55,462 nt of DNA from Candidatus Obscuribacterales bacterium (GCA_020050835.1 JAGVKB010000071.1:1-55462), one strand, 5' to 3'; counted from the first letter of the stretch, positions 33,163-41,790 are shown. A program made the numbers and translations. Notes: generated from the letters alone by a model not told the origin.

Positions 33163-34059
33163 TTGAAGCTTTTTTGTCTGCCTTCAAGAGGGGCTTTGAA
33201 GGGACTGCTGGTTTCCCTGGTCGCTTTGCAGCAGAGTCCAGCATACTCTGTAGCCGATCATTCGAACTTGCAGTTAAGTAGTACCATGGCAAAGTATTGG
33301 CCAGTTGAAGCTAAACTGCTCAATCAGGCAAATTCGTTAGTCGCTCACAACCAATACGAGGCTGCTGTAAAAATCTATGAGCGTTTGAGCTCGTCTGGTA
33401 GGGGCGGCTCCAGTTTGTTCAACTGTTATGGTAGGACGCTGGCGTTGATGAAGCGGTTCGACGACGCTATCGTGCAGCAGCGAAAGGCTCTGCTGGTTGA
33501 TCCCAATAATGCCACAGTCATCAATGACCTTGCAGTAGCATTGGCTGCCTCCAAGAGACCACGAGAAGCCAAAGAACTTTTTTTGCGAGCGATTGAACTG
33601 AGTCCTCAGTACGTCACCGCTTACAACAATCTCGGTGCAGTAATGATGATTCTAGGGCAGTACCGGGGTGCAGTGTTGTCATTCCAACAATCTTTGGCAT
33701 TGCAGCCGACTAACAAAGTTGTCAGCAAGCACTTAAGTCTCGCCTTGCGAGCAGCGGTTGAGCAGGCAGAGAGAAGCAGCGGGGATCTCTCTGAGCTCGA
33801 TGGGGCCGAGTTTCTAACGTTCAGTACCGAGTTGGAAGACTTGTCGCATTTTTCGCCGTCAACGTTCCTGACCGAGCATACTGCGACAGCCGAAACGCCT
33901 GCCGAGAGACGCAACCAGGAAGTGAGCTCTACTGCCGCCGGCTGGTTAGCTGCCGAAGCGTTGCAACAACCTTCCTCGACGGAGGAGGAGTTTGATGAGG
34001 ACGGCTATCTCGCTGATGTGATGGATTCAACCAGCCGGTCACCGGAGGGCAAACGCTAA
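33163..34059 (+). CDS. Exported TPR protein (298 aa)
   Basis: The frame starts at TTG 33163, with GGAG about 9 nt before it. The first 28 residues look like a signal peptide (LKGLLVSLVALQQSPAYS). Residues about 45-205 hold tetratricopeptide repeats: YEAAVKIYERL, FDDAIVQQRKALLVDP, PREAKELFLRAIELSPQ, YRGAVLSFQQSLALQPT. TPR arrays bind other proteins. The last 90 residues are acidic and Ser/Thr-rich without clear fold. The gene ends 9 bp before a histidine kinase that in turn overlaps another TPR gene, so the three are probably cotranscribed and may work in one signalling unit at the envelope. Confidence 0.85.
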   Translation: MKLFCLPSRGALKGLLVSLVALQQSPAYSVADHSNLQLSSTMAKYWPVEAKLLNQANSLVAHNQYEAAVKIYERLSSSGRGGSSLFNCYGRTLALMKRFDDAIVQQRKALLVDPNNATVINDLAVALAASKRPREAKELFLRAIELSPQYVTAYNNLGAVMMILGQYRGAVLSFQQSLALQPTNKVVSKHLSLALRAAVEQAERSSGDLSELDGAEFLTFSTELEDLSHFSPSTFLTEHTATAETPAERRNQEVSSTAAGWLAAEALQQPSSTEEEFDEDGYLADVMDSTSRSPEGKR

Positions 34060-34068
34060 ACTACCACC

Positions 34069-35574
34069 ATGCGCCAACTAAAGCCACCATCCAAACTATT
34101 TCAGAGAGTTCTGTTACTTGTCACGATACCGCTTGCATTTCAGCTGGTGTATCTATTCTGTCTTTCAATGATGCTCGATCAGGCAGAACGAGAAGTTAAG
34201 CGTGAGTCCTGTGCGAGATCTCTGCTATTGCATGTGAGAGTCCTGACGAAAGCGCTGACTAGCGGTGCGGCAATCGGCTATAACACAATTTCTGGCAAGT
34301 TGTTTCTCGAGCGATTCAATTCGGCAATAGCTCCTATTCCATCGGAATTACAGGAACTGGAGCGTTTAGGCAGTATGAGCCCGCAGCAATTGCAGAGTTT
34401 TCAGCATTTCGGCACACTGGTCGAGGAATTGCAGTCAAAGTGCGCAGCAGGGCAGAGGCTTATGAACGAGGGGCAAGTCGAAAAAGGCACAGCAGTGCTC
34501 GACTCGTTGACTGGATCTATGGCCAAAGTTTGGACGGAGTCGGAAACACTTCTTAGAGACGTAAAGAAACTCCAGGATGAGAACCCGGTGATTCAGACTC
34601 AAACGAGACAAGCATTTCGTCAAATGCTGTGGGTAGGAGCGGGAGTCAATATCTTGCTTGTATTTGGGTTGGCGATTGCCTTTCACCGAAATACGGCAGC
34701 TCGGCTTGCGAAGCTGATGGAGAACACGGTCAAACTTGCCAAGAAACAACCATTGCATGCGCCGATTGAGGGCGGTGACGAGATTGCCACGCTTGACAAA
34801 TTTTTCCATGAGATGGCTGTCGAACTCGACGACCTTGATCTAAAAAAACGAGAGTTTGTCTCGATGCTTAGTCACGATATGCGGTCTCCACTCACCTCAC
34901 TGCGTCTCACTCTGGAGATGCTGGCAGAAGGCACCTTTGGGCAGCTGTCCGAGCAGGGGAAACAAGTCGTAGTCAGGTCTAACGGAACTACCGGTCGGTT
35001 GGTTACTATGATCAACAATCTTCTCGATATTGAGAAGCTAGAGGCCGGAATGTTGAAGCTAGATATGATGCCGATCTCTCTTGCGAAAGTGATCGAGCAA
35101 TCGGTCGACTCGGTTAAGGGGATGGCGATGCAGCAGTATCTGACTATCGATGTTCCTGAGGTCGATGAAACAGTCTGGGGAGATAGCGAAAGGCTTACTG
35201 AGGTAGTTACTAACTTGATCTCCAATGCGATCAAATATTCGCCTAAAGCCGGCAAAATTACAATTTCGGTCACGAAACATGAGGCGTCTGTGGAGGTTGC
35301 AATCACCGACCAGGGACCGGGGATTGCACCACAGCATCAGACGGCAATCTTCGATCAGTTCTATCAAATCGAGCAGGGACCGAGAAAGAAAACCATGGGG
35401 ACCGGGCTTGGTTTGGCAATATGCAAGAGGTTGATCGAGGCTCACGATGGTTTGATCGGGGTTAGAAGCGAACAGGGCACTGGCAGTACATTCTGGATTA
35501 GAATTCCTCTGTACACCGGACAATCTCAACTTTCAGATGAACAGGCTACATCTGTGACTGAGGCTGCTCAATGA
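34069..35574 (+). CDS. Membrane sensor histidine kinase with HAMP (501 aa)
   Basis: Two membrane segments (about residues 14-35 and 187-207) flank an extracytoplasmic helical sensor of about 150 residues. A HAMP-like linker follows (GGDEIATLDKFFHEM), then HisKA with the phospho-acceptor His269 in MLSHDMRSPLTSL and the catalytic ATPase domain: N box NLISNAIKYSP, G1 DQGPGIAP, G2 GTGLGLAICKRL. All key residues are present, so it should be active: it autophosphorylates on His and passes the phosphate to a response regulator. No response regulator is encoded in the window. The stop overlaps the next start as ATGA, which indicates translational coupling to the TPR lipoprotein. Confidence 0.95.
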   Translation: MRQLKPPSKLFQRVLLLVTIPLAFQLVYLFCLSMMLDQAEREVKRESCARSLLLHVRVLTKALTSGAAIGYNTISGKLFLERFNSAIAPIPSELQELERLGSMSPQQLQSFQHFGTLVEELQSKCAAGQRLMNEGQVEKGTAVLDSLTGSMAKVWTESETLLRDVKKLQDENPVIQTQTRQAFRQMLWVGAGVNILLVFGLAIAFHRNTAARLAKLMENTVKLAKKQPLHAPIEGGDEIATLDKFFHEMAVELDDLDLKKREFVSMLSHDMRSPLTSLRLTLEMLAEGTFGQLSEQGKQVVVRSNGTTGRLVTMINNLLDIEKLEAGMLKLDMMPISLAKVIEQSVDSVKGMAMQQYLTIDVPEVDETVWGDSERLTEVVTNLISNAIKYSPKAGKITISVTKHEASVEVAITDQGPGIAPQHQTAIFDQFYQIEQGPRKKTMGTGLGLAICKRLIEAHDGLIGVRSEQGTGSTFWIRIPLYTGQSQLSDEQATSVTEAAQ

Positions 35575-36542
35575 CGTTTCTAGTCGATTCCAGCAGCAGA
35601 GTTGTATCAGTGTTAATTGCTTTGTTGTGGACGTTAACCGGCTGTCTCGCTGTTAGTTCGGCTGTACTGGACACTTGTCCACCAGCGCCACCGGAAGCAG
35701 CGCAGTGGCAGAAGCTTAACGATGAGGCTGAACAGGCGTACAGTGACAGTAACTTCGGAGTGGCAGAGTTACTTCTTGTGAAAGCTCTCGACGAGGCTAA
35801 AAAACAGCACTTCGAAAGCGAGCGAGCTCGCACGTTGAACAGTCTAGGGGTGCTGAAGCAGGAACAGAAGCGATATTCCGAGGCGGAGAAATTTCTGACC
35901 GAAGCTCTCTCCATTCGGGAAAAGCTACTTGGCGAGAATCATCAATGTGTGATTGCAACTTTGATCGATCTAGGCGGGCTCTACGAAGACGAGGGCAAAG
36001 CAAAGGCGGCCGAGAGCATGCTTTTGCGAGCCCTTAAGTTCTCCGAGTCGGAGGGAGAAGACAGTTTGCAGCTTGCTGTTGTGCTGAATAATTTGGGCTC
36101 TCTCTGTTACTCGTTGCACAAGAAGGAAGATGCTCGAAGATATCTCAAGCGAGCTCTGTCTTCCTATCGGAAGCTACGCCCTGACGATCCCCAAATAAGA
36201 GCGATAATGCAAATCTTGCTCAATCTGTATCAAAGTGCGCATCAATATGACGAGTTTCGTTCATTGTATGTCGAATTTGCCCGGGGAAACCCGAATGCGA
36301 ATCCGAGGAGCCTATTGAAAGCCGCTCATGTGACGGCCCAGCAGGCTGACGAGTTGGCGACCGCTGGGCTCTTGGGCGACGCAGAGACAATGTACAATCG
36401 CTCGCTGGCGTTGTTCGAGGCGTCCGCGCAAAGCGATAGTGAAGACTGCAAGTCGGTGAAGGCAGCCTATTTGAAGTTTCAGCGGCGATCTAAGGAGACT
36501 TCGGACTTTCAAGACCGGACTAAGACTTCGCAACCAGATTGA
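35571..36542 (+). CDS. TPR lipoprotein (323 aa)
   Basis: The start overlaps the kinase stop (ATGA). The N-terminus is a lipoprotein signal: hydrophobic VVSVLIALLWTLTGC with lipobox LTGC, so Cys would be lipidated. Residues about 45-215 contain TPR units of the 42-residue, kinesin-light-chain-like type: RARTLNSLGVLKQEQKRYSEAEKFL, CVIATLIDLGGLYEDEGKAKAAESML, QLAVVLNNLGSLCYSLHKKEDARRYL. A further helical pair is near ELATAGLLGDAETMYNRSL. A role as a scaffold for, or modulator of, the adjacent sensor kinase is inferred from the overlap. Confidence 0.9.
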   Translation: MTFLVDSSSRVVSVLIALLWTLTGCLAVSSAVLDTCPPAPPEAAQWQKLNDEAEQAYSDSNFGVAELLLVKALDEAKKQHFESERARTLNSLGVLKQEQKRYSEAEKFLTEALSIREKLLGENHQCVIATLIDLGGLYEDEGKAKAAESMLLRALKFSESEGEDSLQLAVVLNNLGSLCYSLHKKEDARRYLKRALSSYRKLRPDDPQIRAIMQILLNLYQSAHQYDEFRSLYVEFARGNPNANPRSLLKAAHVTAQQADELATAGLLGDAETMYNRSLALFEASAQSDSEDCKSVKAAYLKFQRRSKETSDFQDRTKTSQPD

Positions 36543-37125
36543 TCTTGCCCGAAGTCCGGGTGGGAATTTGCTGGTTGTGAATTGGCGCTGTTGTCAGCAC
36601 AGATCGTCGAGCGGGGTCGGTCTGCGTCAGTTTACCTGGTGCTAAGTCGGCTAGTTGCGATACGGTAAATCCCGCGAAGCACCGCGCCAATTGTTGCAAG
36701 CTTGTATGGTGGGGAAAACACGATCGTGAGCTGGGCGAAGTTTTTGCCTCGGTTGACTGAGGGCAATCCCCGCGATCCCGCCATAGAATAACTGTGCAGA
36801 GTCTTCCGAATCCAGACTAATTGGAATGCTCGCACCGTAAATGGTGATTGCGCAGCAGAAAATGAGGTTGATTTAAGGGGGCAGCATTGATTAGTCTGGA
36901 TTCATCATGTTTCAGCCCCGCCCAAACGGAAGTCTACCCAAACTCGCAAAGCCGAAATGCAACTGTTATTCAAGCCACATCCAACCAAGCTTTGCTTGGG
37001 CTGAGTGCAATTGTGTCACTTTCAGCTTGTCGCGTGATCGAATCGAGTCGTTTCGAAGCCAGCCGCTCATCCAGGTCCTGGAGCGGCCAGGGCATCCTTG
37101 AATAGGACCGGTGAAAGGATTCGCT
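36543..37125. other. Non-coding gap between two gene groups
   Basis: About 580 bp. Short ORFs on both strands lack an SD and protein-like composition. The only structure seen is a small hairpin CCAAGC-TTT-GCTTGG (near 36987). Base composition rises toward the right end, where the GC-rich cluster begins. Confidence 0.5.
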
Positions 37126-37614
37126 ATGAAGAGCGTCGCGTTCGGTCTGTTCGCCACCGCCCTCGTGTTCTCGACGGTCGGTTGCCATCACCACCGGTGC
37201 CACGGAGGCGGCATCTGGCAGGAAACCAAGGTCAAGTACAAGTACAAGGAGGAGCGCAGCTCGTGCTCGGCTCCCCCCTGCGTGCTCCCCTGCCCGGCTC
37301 CGGTGGTCCCGAACTGCCTGCCGGTCGCGCCGGTCATCGACTGCCCGCCGCCGGTGTTCCAATGTCCCGGGCCGATCACCATCATGGTGCAGGAAGAGGT
37401 CTGCCAACCCGTCACGGTCTGCGTACCGGTCTACGCCTGGGTGTGGAAGCACTGCCAGTGCCGCTACGTCTACCTGCAGGTCGGCGCGCGCAGCGAATGC
37501 CGGATGGATCGTCGGTTGGTGACGCGCCAGGTGACGGCGTACTGGTCGGTTGGTCGCGGCTGCTACGGCTGGACCGACGGTCGGGGCAACTGGCGCCCCC
37601 ATCACGGACGGTGA
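37126..37614 (+). CDS. Cys/Pro-rich lipoprotein (162 aa)
   Basis: The ATG at 37126 is preferred over GTG 37111 because AAAGGA lies 7 nt before it. The signal is short and ends in a lipobox-like STVGC followed by HHHR. The mature protein is rich in Cys and Pro (PPCVLPCPAPVV, VFQCPGP) with a central valine-rich strand and an aromatic Gly/Arg-rich tail (YWSVGRGCYGW). It is probably lipid-anchored and stabilised by disulphides or metal binding. No family is recognised. It opens the GC-rich cluster, whose genes look different in codon use from the giant genes to the left. Confidence 0.75.
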   Translation: MKSVAFGLFATALVFSTVGCHHHRCHGGGIWQETKVKYKYKEERSSCSAPPCVLPCPAPVVPNCLPVAPVIDCPPPVFQCPGPITIMVQEEVCQPVTVCVPVYAWVWKHCQCRYVYLQVGARSECRMDRRLVTRQVTAYWSVGRGCYGWTDGRGNWRPHHGR

Positions 37615-37676
37615 GGTTGGCGGCTGATTTCGTGGCTGAGAAGTTCTTGCCAATGGCACAAAAGAAAGGATGGCGC

Positions 37677-38291
37677 ATGACACCGCTGCTCTCGCTGCTT
37701 CTCTTGTCGGTCGTCGTCGCTTCGATCGTCAGCTACCTGAGTATGGTGACGGCGCGAGCGGTGCTCGTGCTCGACCCGCGTCCGGCCGGCAAACTGTTCT
37801 GGTACGCCAGCGCCTGCGCCTCTGCCATCGCGGTTTCTTCCGGCATCATCTTCGAGCGGACCAACCTGCTGGAATTCCTCGTACTGGTGCTGATGTCGGC
37901 CGTGTCGTCCGGTGCGGCTCTTCTGGCAACGCTCCGTCAGATGCGGCATGAAGTTGAGGTGGCACGGCTGCTGGCGCCGCGGGTGAAGGAGTACGGAATC
38001 GCCAACTTCGAAAGGCTTGATCTCGACCGGGACGGATTGTTCGGGTGGGTCGAACTCCACCGGCGGCTGGCTTCGGCTGAGCTTACGGACTGGGAGCGAG
38101 CCCTCCTCCAGTACATGTGCGACCGCTGGTCCGAGCTTGGGCACGTCACGCGCTATGAGCAGGCGCTTTATTCCGGCGGGCTTTCGGATGGCGGTCCGAT
38201 CACGCTGGTAAACCTGCCGGTGTACGAAGTCAGCCGGGCCGATCTCGAGGCGTATCCGGCTCGAGTGCACGAACAGTATCGTCTGTGGTGA
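37677..38291 (+). CDS. Membrane protein with a cytoplasmic EF-hand (204 aa)
   Basis: ATG 37677 has GAAAGGA 6 nt upstream; an in-frame ATG at 37653 lacks an SD. Two or three hydrophobic segments occupy residues 1-90 (LLSLLLLSVVVASIVSYL, FWYASACASAIAVSSGII, LLEFLVLVLMSAVSSGAALL). They are followed by a soluble domain with LDLDRDGLFGWVEL, a canonical EF-hand loop (Asp at 1, 3 and 5, Gly at 6, Glu at 12), so it may bind calcium. A single EF-hand in a small membrane protein suggests dimer formation or pairing with a degenerate second hand. A hairpin terminator follows at 38351. Pathway unknown. Confidence 0.8.
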   Translation: MTPLLSLLLLSVVVASIVSYLSMVTARAVLVLDPRPAGKLFWYASACASAIAVSSGIIFERTNLLEFLVLVLMSAVSSGAALLATLRQMRHEVEVARLLAPRVKEYGIANFERLDLDRDGLFGWVELHRRLASAELTDWERALLQYMCDRWSELGHVTRYEQALYSGGLSDGGPITLVNLPVYEVSRADLEAYPARVHEQYRLW

Positions 38292-38350
38292 CAGCGGTGC
38301 TGATAGCGCCTGTTGCCGCGGATCGGACGGCTTCGGACTTGGCTTGATCG

Positions 38351-38380
38351 CGGTCCCTGCTGTGGGACCGTTCTCGTTTC
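38351..38380 (+). terminator. Hairpin CGGTCCC-TGCTGT-GGGACCG plus T-rich tail
   Basis: A 7-bp perfect stem with a 6-nt loop followed by TTCTCGTTT, 60 bp after the EF-hand gene: a reasonable intrinsic terminator. Confidence 0.65.
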
Positions 38381-38454
38381 ACGTGTAGCAGCTCCGGGTT
38401 GGCCTGACAACTCGGGAAAAAGAGCTGAAGTCAGGAAAATCGAGAGGAGAGAGA

Positions 38455-39228
38455 ATGCCCGTCAACCTGAGCCCCGAGCTCATCGTGAAAGTGGAAGCGG
38501 CCGGACAGCGACTGATGCGAGAGCTGTCGCAGCGACTCGTCGGCCTCAAGCGGACCCTGCCGCTGGACTCCGGCGAGATCCAACGCCAGCCCTACGGTGC
38601 TGGCGTCCAGACCGGAGCGTTGTGCGAGGTGCTGGAGCTGCATGCTCCGGCGGGACTGCAGCAGCACCTGATCGGTCTCTGGTCGTGCTGGACCGTCTCT
38701 GTCAAGCAACTGGGAGCTGCGTCCGGGCAGACTCAGCAACGAAGGCTGGACGAGTTCGTTCCGGTCGAGGACCTGCACATGCACTTCCGCCGCGTCTTCC
38801 GCGGGCTGCCGGTGCCGATGCCGTGCGCCAGGCCGCAGCTGTACCTCCGGAGTGGCGGACCGTTCGTCGATGATCGCACCCCTCAGTTCGTCAGGGCCGC
38901 CAAGGCAGTTCAGGTGTCGCCCGGTCACCCGCTGCTGCTGCGCCCGAACGGGTGGCGCGATGTGCCGCAAGCCTGGGATGCGCTCCGTGTCGAGATTTCG
39001 GAGGATGGCATCACCTTTCGGACCGAGCCGGAAGCCAGCCACCACGAGCACTACGACTGCCGGCACTCGCTGGTGGAGGTTGTGCCGGAGCAGTCGCCGT
39101 ATCTGGTGCTCAAGGTCGGCACGACGGTCTTTCCGGTGCTGAAGGTCCGTGGCGTCCGCCGGGACCTGCAGGAAGTGGAGCTGCTCCCTCACCGGGATGT
39201 CCAGGCGGTGGCGGTGTCTGCGCTCTGA
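38455..39228 (+). CDS. Protein of unknown function (257 aa)
   Basis: ATG 38455 follows GAGAGGAGAGAG. The protein is soluble, without signal peptide or membrane segments. The N-terminal 65 residues are helical and charged; the rest alternates beta-like segments rich in Val/Leu/Pro with a conserved-looking YDCRHSLVEVVP stretch near residue 200. I recognise no family or catalytic motif. Flanked by two hairpin terminators, it seems to be its own transcription unit. Composition is GC-rich like its neighbours. Confidence 0.7.
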   Translation: MPVNLSPELIVKVEAAGQRLMRELSQRLVGLKRTLPLDSGEIQRQPYGAGVQTGALCEVLELHAPAGLQQHLIGLWSCWTVSVKQLGAASGQTQQRRLDEFVPVEDLHMHFRRVFRGLPVPMPCARPQLYLRSGGPFVDDRTPQFVRAAKAVQVSPGHPLLLRPNGWRDVPQAWDALRVEISEDGITFRTEPEASHHEHYDCRHSLVEVVPEQSPYLVLKVGTTVFPVLKVRGVRRDLQEVELLPHRDVQAVAVSAL

Positions 39229-39249
39229 ATGCAGATATGCACGGGCTTA

Positions 39250-39280
39250 GCCCCTGAGCCTTCAATCAGGGGCGTCTCTT
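39250..39280 (+). terminator. Hairpin GCCCCTGA-N8-TCAGGGGC plus T-rich tail
   Basis: An 8-bp perfect GC-rich stem (39250-39257 with 39266-39273) followed by GTCTCTTT, 22 bp after the preceding stop codon. Confidence 0.75.
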
Positions 39281-39382
39281 TCCAGTCAGCTGAGAAACAA
39301 GTTTGATTAATCGCCGGAAGCGATGTTTCAGACTTGCCATCTGGCTGACGCAACTACAACCATCAAGCGAAGGGAGAAGCAG

Positions 39383-40042
39383 ATGCGTGTACTCATGATC
39401 GGTGTGCGCCAGGCAGAACGGCTGTCCATGCTGCTCCAGCAGTTCGAAGGCCGGGACCGGTTTCCGGACATCCTCGAACGAACCGGACGAACCGACGAGA
39501 TCTCGCGCCGGATACGGCCGTTCGCCGAGGCCGACTGCAAGCGGCTGGAGGCTGCTCTGCATGATCTGCAGATCGCGGAGTCCGAGTACCAGAGGGGCAA
39601 AGCCGGCAGTGTCAGCGGCTCGAGCCGGGACAATCTCTCCGACCGATGCACGCGTGCGCGCAACGCGCTGGAGACCATCGTGCGGGAGTTTGGCCGGGTC
39701 CAGGTGCTCAACCATGCGGATCTGGGCTGGATTCCGACCACTCTCGAGACGGTCACGATCGTCCTGGTCGGTGACCGCTACACCGGGCAAACCGCGTCGC
39801 AGGTCGTGAGCACGATCGCGGCGCAGGGAATCTTCACCCTCGGCGTCTACGGCAGTGAGTCGGACGTTGGTGGGAGCTTTGCCGACCAGGTTCTGCTGGC
39901 CGGAGCGGTGGCGGCGATGAGCGAGGAGACGCTGGCGTCCATGCTCGAGAGCATCCTGGCCAGGCGCCAGACCGGCAGCCCGAGCGTGCTCATGGAATGG
40001 CTGCCCCATTCGTTGCCGCTCCTCTTGCGAGAGCGCTGCTGA
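39383..40042 (+). CDS. Protein of unknown function (219 aa)
   Basis: The start at 39383 is chosen because GAAGGGAGAAG lies just upstream; the longer frame from 39323 lacks an SD. The protein opens with a beta strand MRVLMIGVR, then a long helical part (about residues 15-120). It ends with an alternating strand/helix region (VTIVLVGDRY, GIFTLGVYG, ADQVLLAGAVAAM) that could be a small Rossmann-like fold. No P-loop or receiver phosphorylation site is visible. No family assigned. A strong hairpin begins 13 bp after the stop. Confidence 0.7.
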   Translation: MRVLMIGVRQAERLSMLLQQFEGRDRFPDILERTGRTDEISRRIRPFAEADCKRLEAALHDLQIAESEYQRGKAGSVSGSSRDNLSDRCTRARNALETIVREFGRVQVLNHADLGWIPTTLETVTIVLVGDRYTGQTASQVVSTIAAQGIFTLGVYGSESDVGGSFADQVLLAGAVAAMSEETLASMLESILARRQTGSPSVLMEWLPHSLPLLLRERC

Positions 40043-40054
40043 GACAAAAGTACC

Positions 40055-40089
40055 GAACACCGCAGCCCACGCCAACGGCTGCGGTGTTC
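40055..40089 (+). terminator. 13-bp hairpin GAACACCGCAGCC / GGCTGCGGTGTTC
   Basis: A perfect 13-bp stem (40055-40067 with 40077-40089) and 9-nt loop directly after the gene. There is no T-run on the plus side, so it may act as an RNA-stabilising 3' end or a weak terminator. Confidence 0.55.
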
Positions 40090-40248
40090 CGCGGCATCGT
40101 CTGGCGGAGCTCTGGACCTTGGCGTGTAAGTTTGGGGGTACAGGTTCGAGTTGTGCTGAACGGAGACTTCAGGAAACCAGGCACCAAGCTGTTTGCCTCC
40201 CAATTGAAACGGGCATCCGGTGTGAGCGCACAAAAGAAGGGAGCTCCC

Positions 40249-40650
40249 ATGACGAGTGAAGAATTGAAGCAAGCTGTGGGCATCGCCGTCAAGATTGGTC
40301 GTGACCAGCTCGCGGCGAGGCTGCAGGCCTGCGCGGAAGGCGAGCGCTCCAGGTGCGTGTCGCAAATGGGGCTGGCGGTGGCGATCGTCGATCGAGTCCC
40401 TGCGCTGGCAAAAGTCGCGGCTCAACTGGGACAAGGTCGGGTGAGCATCATGGCGCTCAGCAGTGGGGACTACGACCGTCCCTATTCGCACCGCAACGAG
40501 TGGGAGATCTGCCTGCCCGCTTGGCTGAAGGGCGCGGCTCGGATCGTTTTCGACGACTGTGCGGCTGCCGGACTCTCGCCGAAGATCGAGTATTGGTACG
40601 ATGGTGAGGAGAAGGACAGCGGTTACACCATCGTCATTCGGCTGAAGTGA
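40249..40650 (+). CDS. Small protein of unknown function (133 aa)
   Basis: ATG 40249 follows AAGAAGGGAG with suitable spacing; the open frame continues upstream but without an SD. The protein is soluble, with two N-terminal helices and then strands (VSIMALSS, WEICLPAW, KIEYWYDG, YTIVIRLK). That gives an alpha/beta look of one compact domain. Cys residues at CAEGERSRC could form a pair. No family is recognised. It closes the GC-rich cluster; a short dyad GTGACG-GCG-CGTCAC overlaps its stop. Confidence 0.65.
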   Translation: MTSEELKQAVGIAVKIGRDQLAARLQACAEGERSRCVSQMGLAVAIVDRVPALAKVAAQLGQGRVSIMALSSGDYDRPYSHRNEWEICLPAWLKGAARIVFDDCAAAGLSPKIEYWYDGEEKDSGYTIVIRLK

Positions 40651-41108
40651 CGGCGCGTCACAGTGTGGTTGGCGTACTGTTTGGTCGATGTGCAATCAGC
40701 TCGACAGGCATCGCTGTTGGAATTAAGTAATACCAATAACGGTGCCTGTTGAGCGATCATCTTGTGGGTTCTGGTTAACAACCGAGTGGATGCTGCCAGC
40801 GGTTAAGTTCTTCGCTTTCAGCACTCTAACAAGAGACACTCTTTGGGGCTTTTTTGTTTAAAGGGCTATACGGTATAGCCTAGTAGAACTAAAACAAGGC
40901 CATTCTCGAGAAAATGAGTGAAACGTTACAGCGTTGTTCTCAGGGAATGACCTGTCTTGATCGCTCGGTCCGGATTCAAAGGGTGGCGCTGCCGGAAAAC
41001 CTACTCAGTTAATTTTCCGGCAACCTTATGAAACCGGCTCAAGTGATCGCTGTCACTAGGCAAGAAGTCCCGGGTTGGATGCACAAAACACTGTTGTTGT
41101 CAGCGTTG
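40651..41108. other. Non-coding gap with two dyads
   Basis: The gap holds a weak hairpin AAGAG-ACA-CTCTT followed by GGGGCTTTTTTG (about 40831-40858, a possible terminator), an exact dyad GGCTATAC-G-GTATAGCC (40864-40880), and a 9-bp stem GCCGGAAAA/TTTTCCGGC (40991-40999 with 41013-41021). The last could end the minus-strand mini-gene to its right. No convincing gene was seen. Confidence 0.45.
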
Positions 41109-41222
41109 TCAGTCGAAATCATAGGGGTCGAAGAAGCTCAGGATGAAGAAGGCGATCACGAACATGAACATGAACATGAAGATCATGAAAACGATGAAGA
41201 AGGCGAGGATAAGGTGCATCAT
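41109..41222 (-). CDS. Tiny Phe/Met-rich membrane protein (37 aa)
   Basis: On the minus strand an ATG at 41222 is preceded by GAAAGG at 7 nt spacing. The 37-residue product is one long hydrophobic segment of Phe, Met, Ile and Val (AFFIVFMIFMFMFMFVIAFF) ending in an acidic FFDPYDFD tail, as in single-span small membrane proteins. The plus strand over the same bases would encode a His/Glu-rich stretch in a longer ORF (41028-41543), but that frame lacks an SD. Low complexity makes both readings uncertain; the minus-strand one is better supported. Confidence 0.45.
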   Translation of the reverse strand: MMHLILAFFIVFMIFMFMFMFVIAFFILSFFDPYDFD

Positions 41223-41410
41223 GCGGTACCTTTCGTTTTGGTGGGCAATCAAGGACGACGGCTGGCAGTGTCCGCATCGCACCGGCGTCGGAGTCGGAGT
41301 CGATTCGGACATGTATGCAGCCACCGAAGTGGGGTTTCTGTGAGGTTGGATGAGGCTTCCGGTATTGGCTCTGGGTTTAATTCGCTGAGTGAACGGACAG
41401 ACAATATAAA

Positions 41411-41513
41411 TACAGTAAGAAACGCAGCTGGTTGGTTCAAGGGCTGCAGCATCAAATTTACAAGACCAGTGGTGCCCAATCACTGGAGCGCCACTGCACC
41501 AGATGAGTCTTTT
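41411..41513. repeat. Dispersed 103-bp repeat, copy 1
   Basis: Matches 47938-48040 without gaps; by hand count about 90 of 103 bases agree. It contains a 7-bp stem GTGGTGC (41469-41475) / GCGCCAC (41488-41494) unchanged in the other copy, while the loop differs. In one frame both copies read TVRNAAGWFK.C.IKFT and WSATAPDES, so an old coding origin is possible. The rest of the gap to 41790 shows nothing. Confidence 0.75.
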
Positions 41514-41790
41514 ACGACTTTGGCTGACGGTGACTGCCAGTAGTGGGAGCTAGCGCAGCTTGCTTGTGTACATTTCCCGAACAAGTCACGCAGTCAGGTA
41601 GCGTATCTCGCTATCTGTTCTCGCTTGCGCTTGCGGGTGGTTGAGCCAATGTCTCACTGGAGGTCGTGTACTGTGAATTAAAATAGTCGAGATCGTTCGT
41701 AAGATTGTTGGCATCGGCCGGTTTGTTGGAATTTGTTTGAGCATCCTTGAGTCAGCCGTGATTGTGTTGATGCTTTGCAAATCAGGGCCG

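Noticed and set aside
36887-37105. Short overlapping plus-strand ORFs before the GC-rich cluster
   Set aside because: No SD, Ser-rich random-looking translation and no other support.
41404-41520. attC-type integron recombination site for the repeat downstream of gene clusters
   Set aside because: No RYYYAAC/GTTRRRY core pair flanks the stem, and no integrase is present.
41028-41543. Plus-strand ORF with a His/Glu repeat that runs into the 103-bp repeat
   Set aside because: No SD, mixed composition and an antisense mini-gene with a good SD; probably not a gene, although the conserved TVRNAAGWFK translation in both repeat copies is noted.
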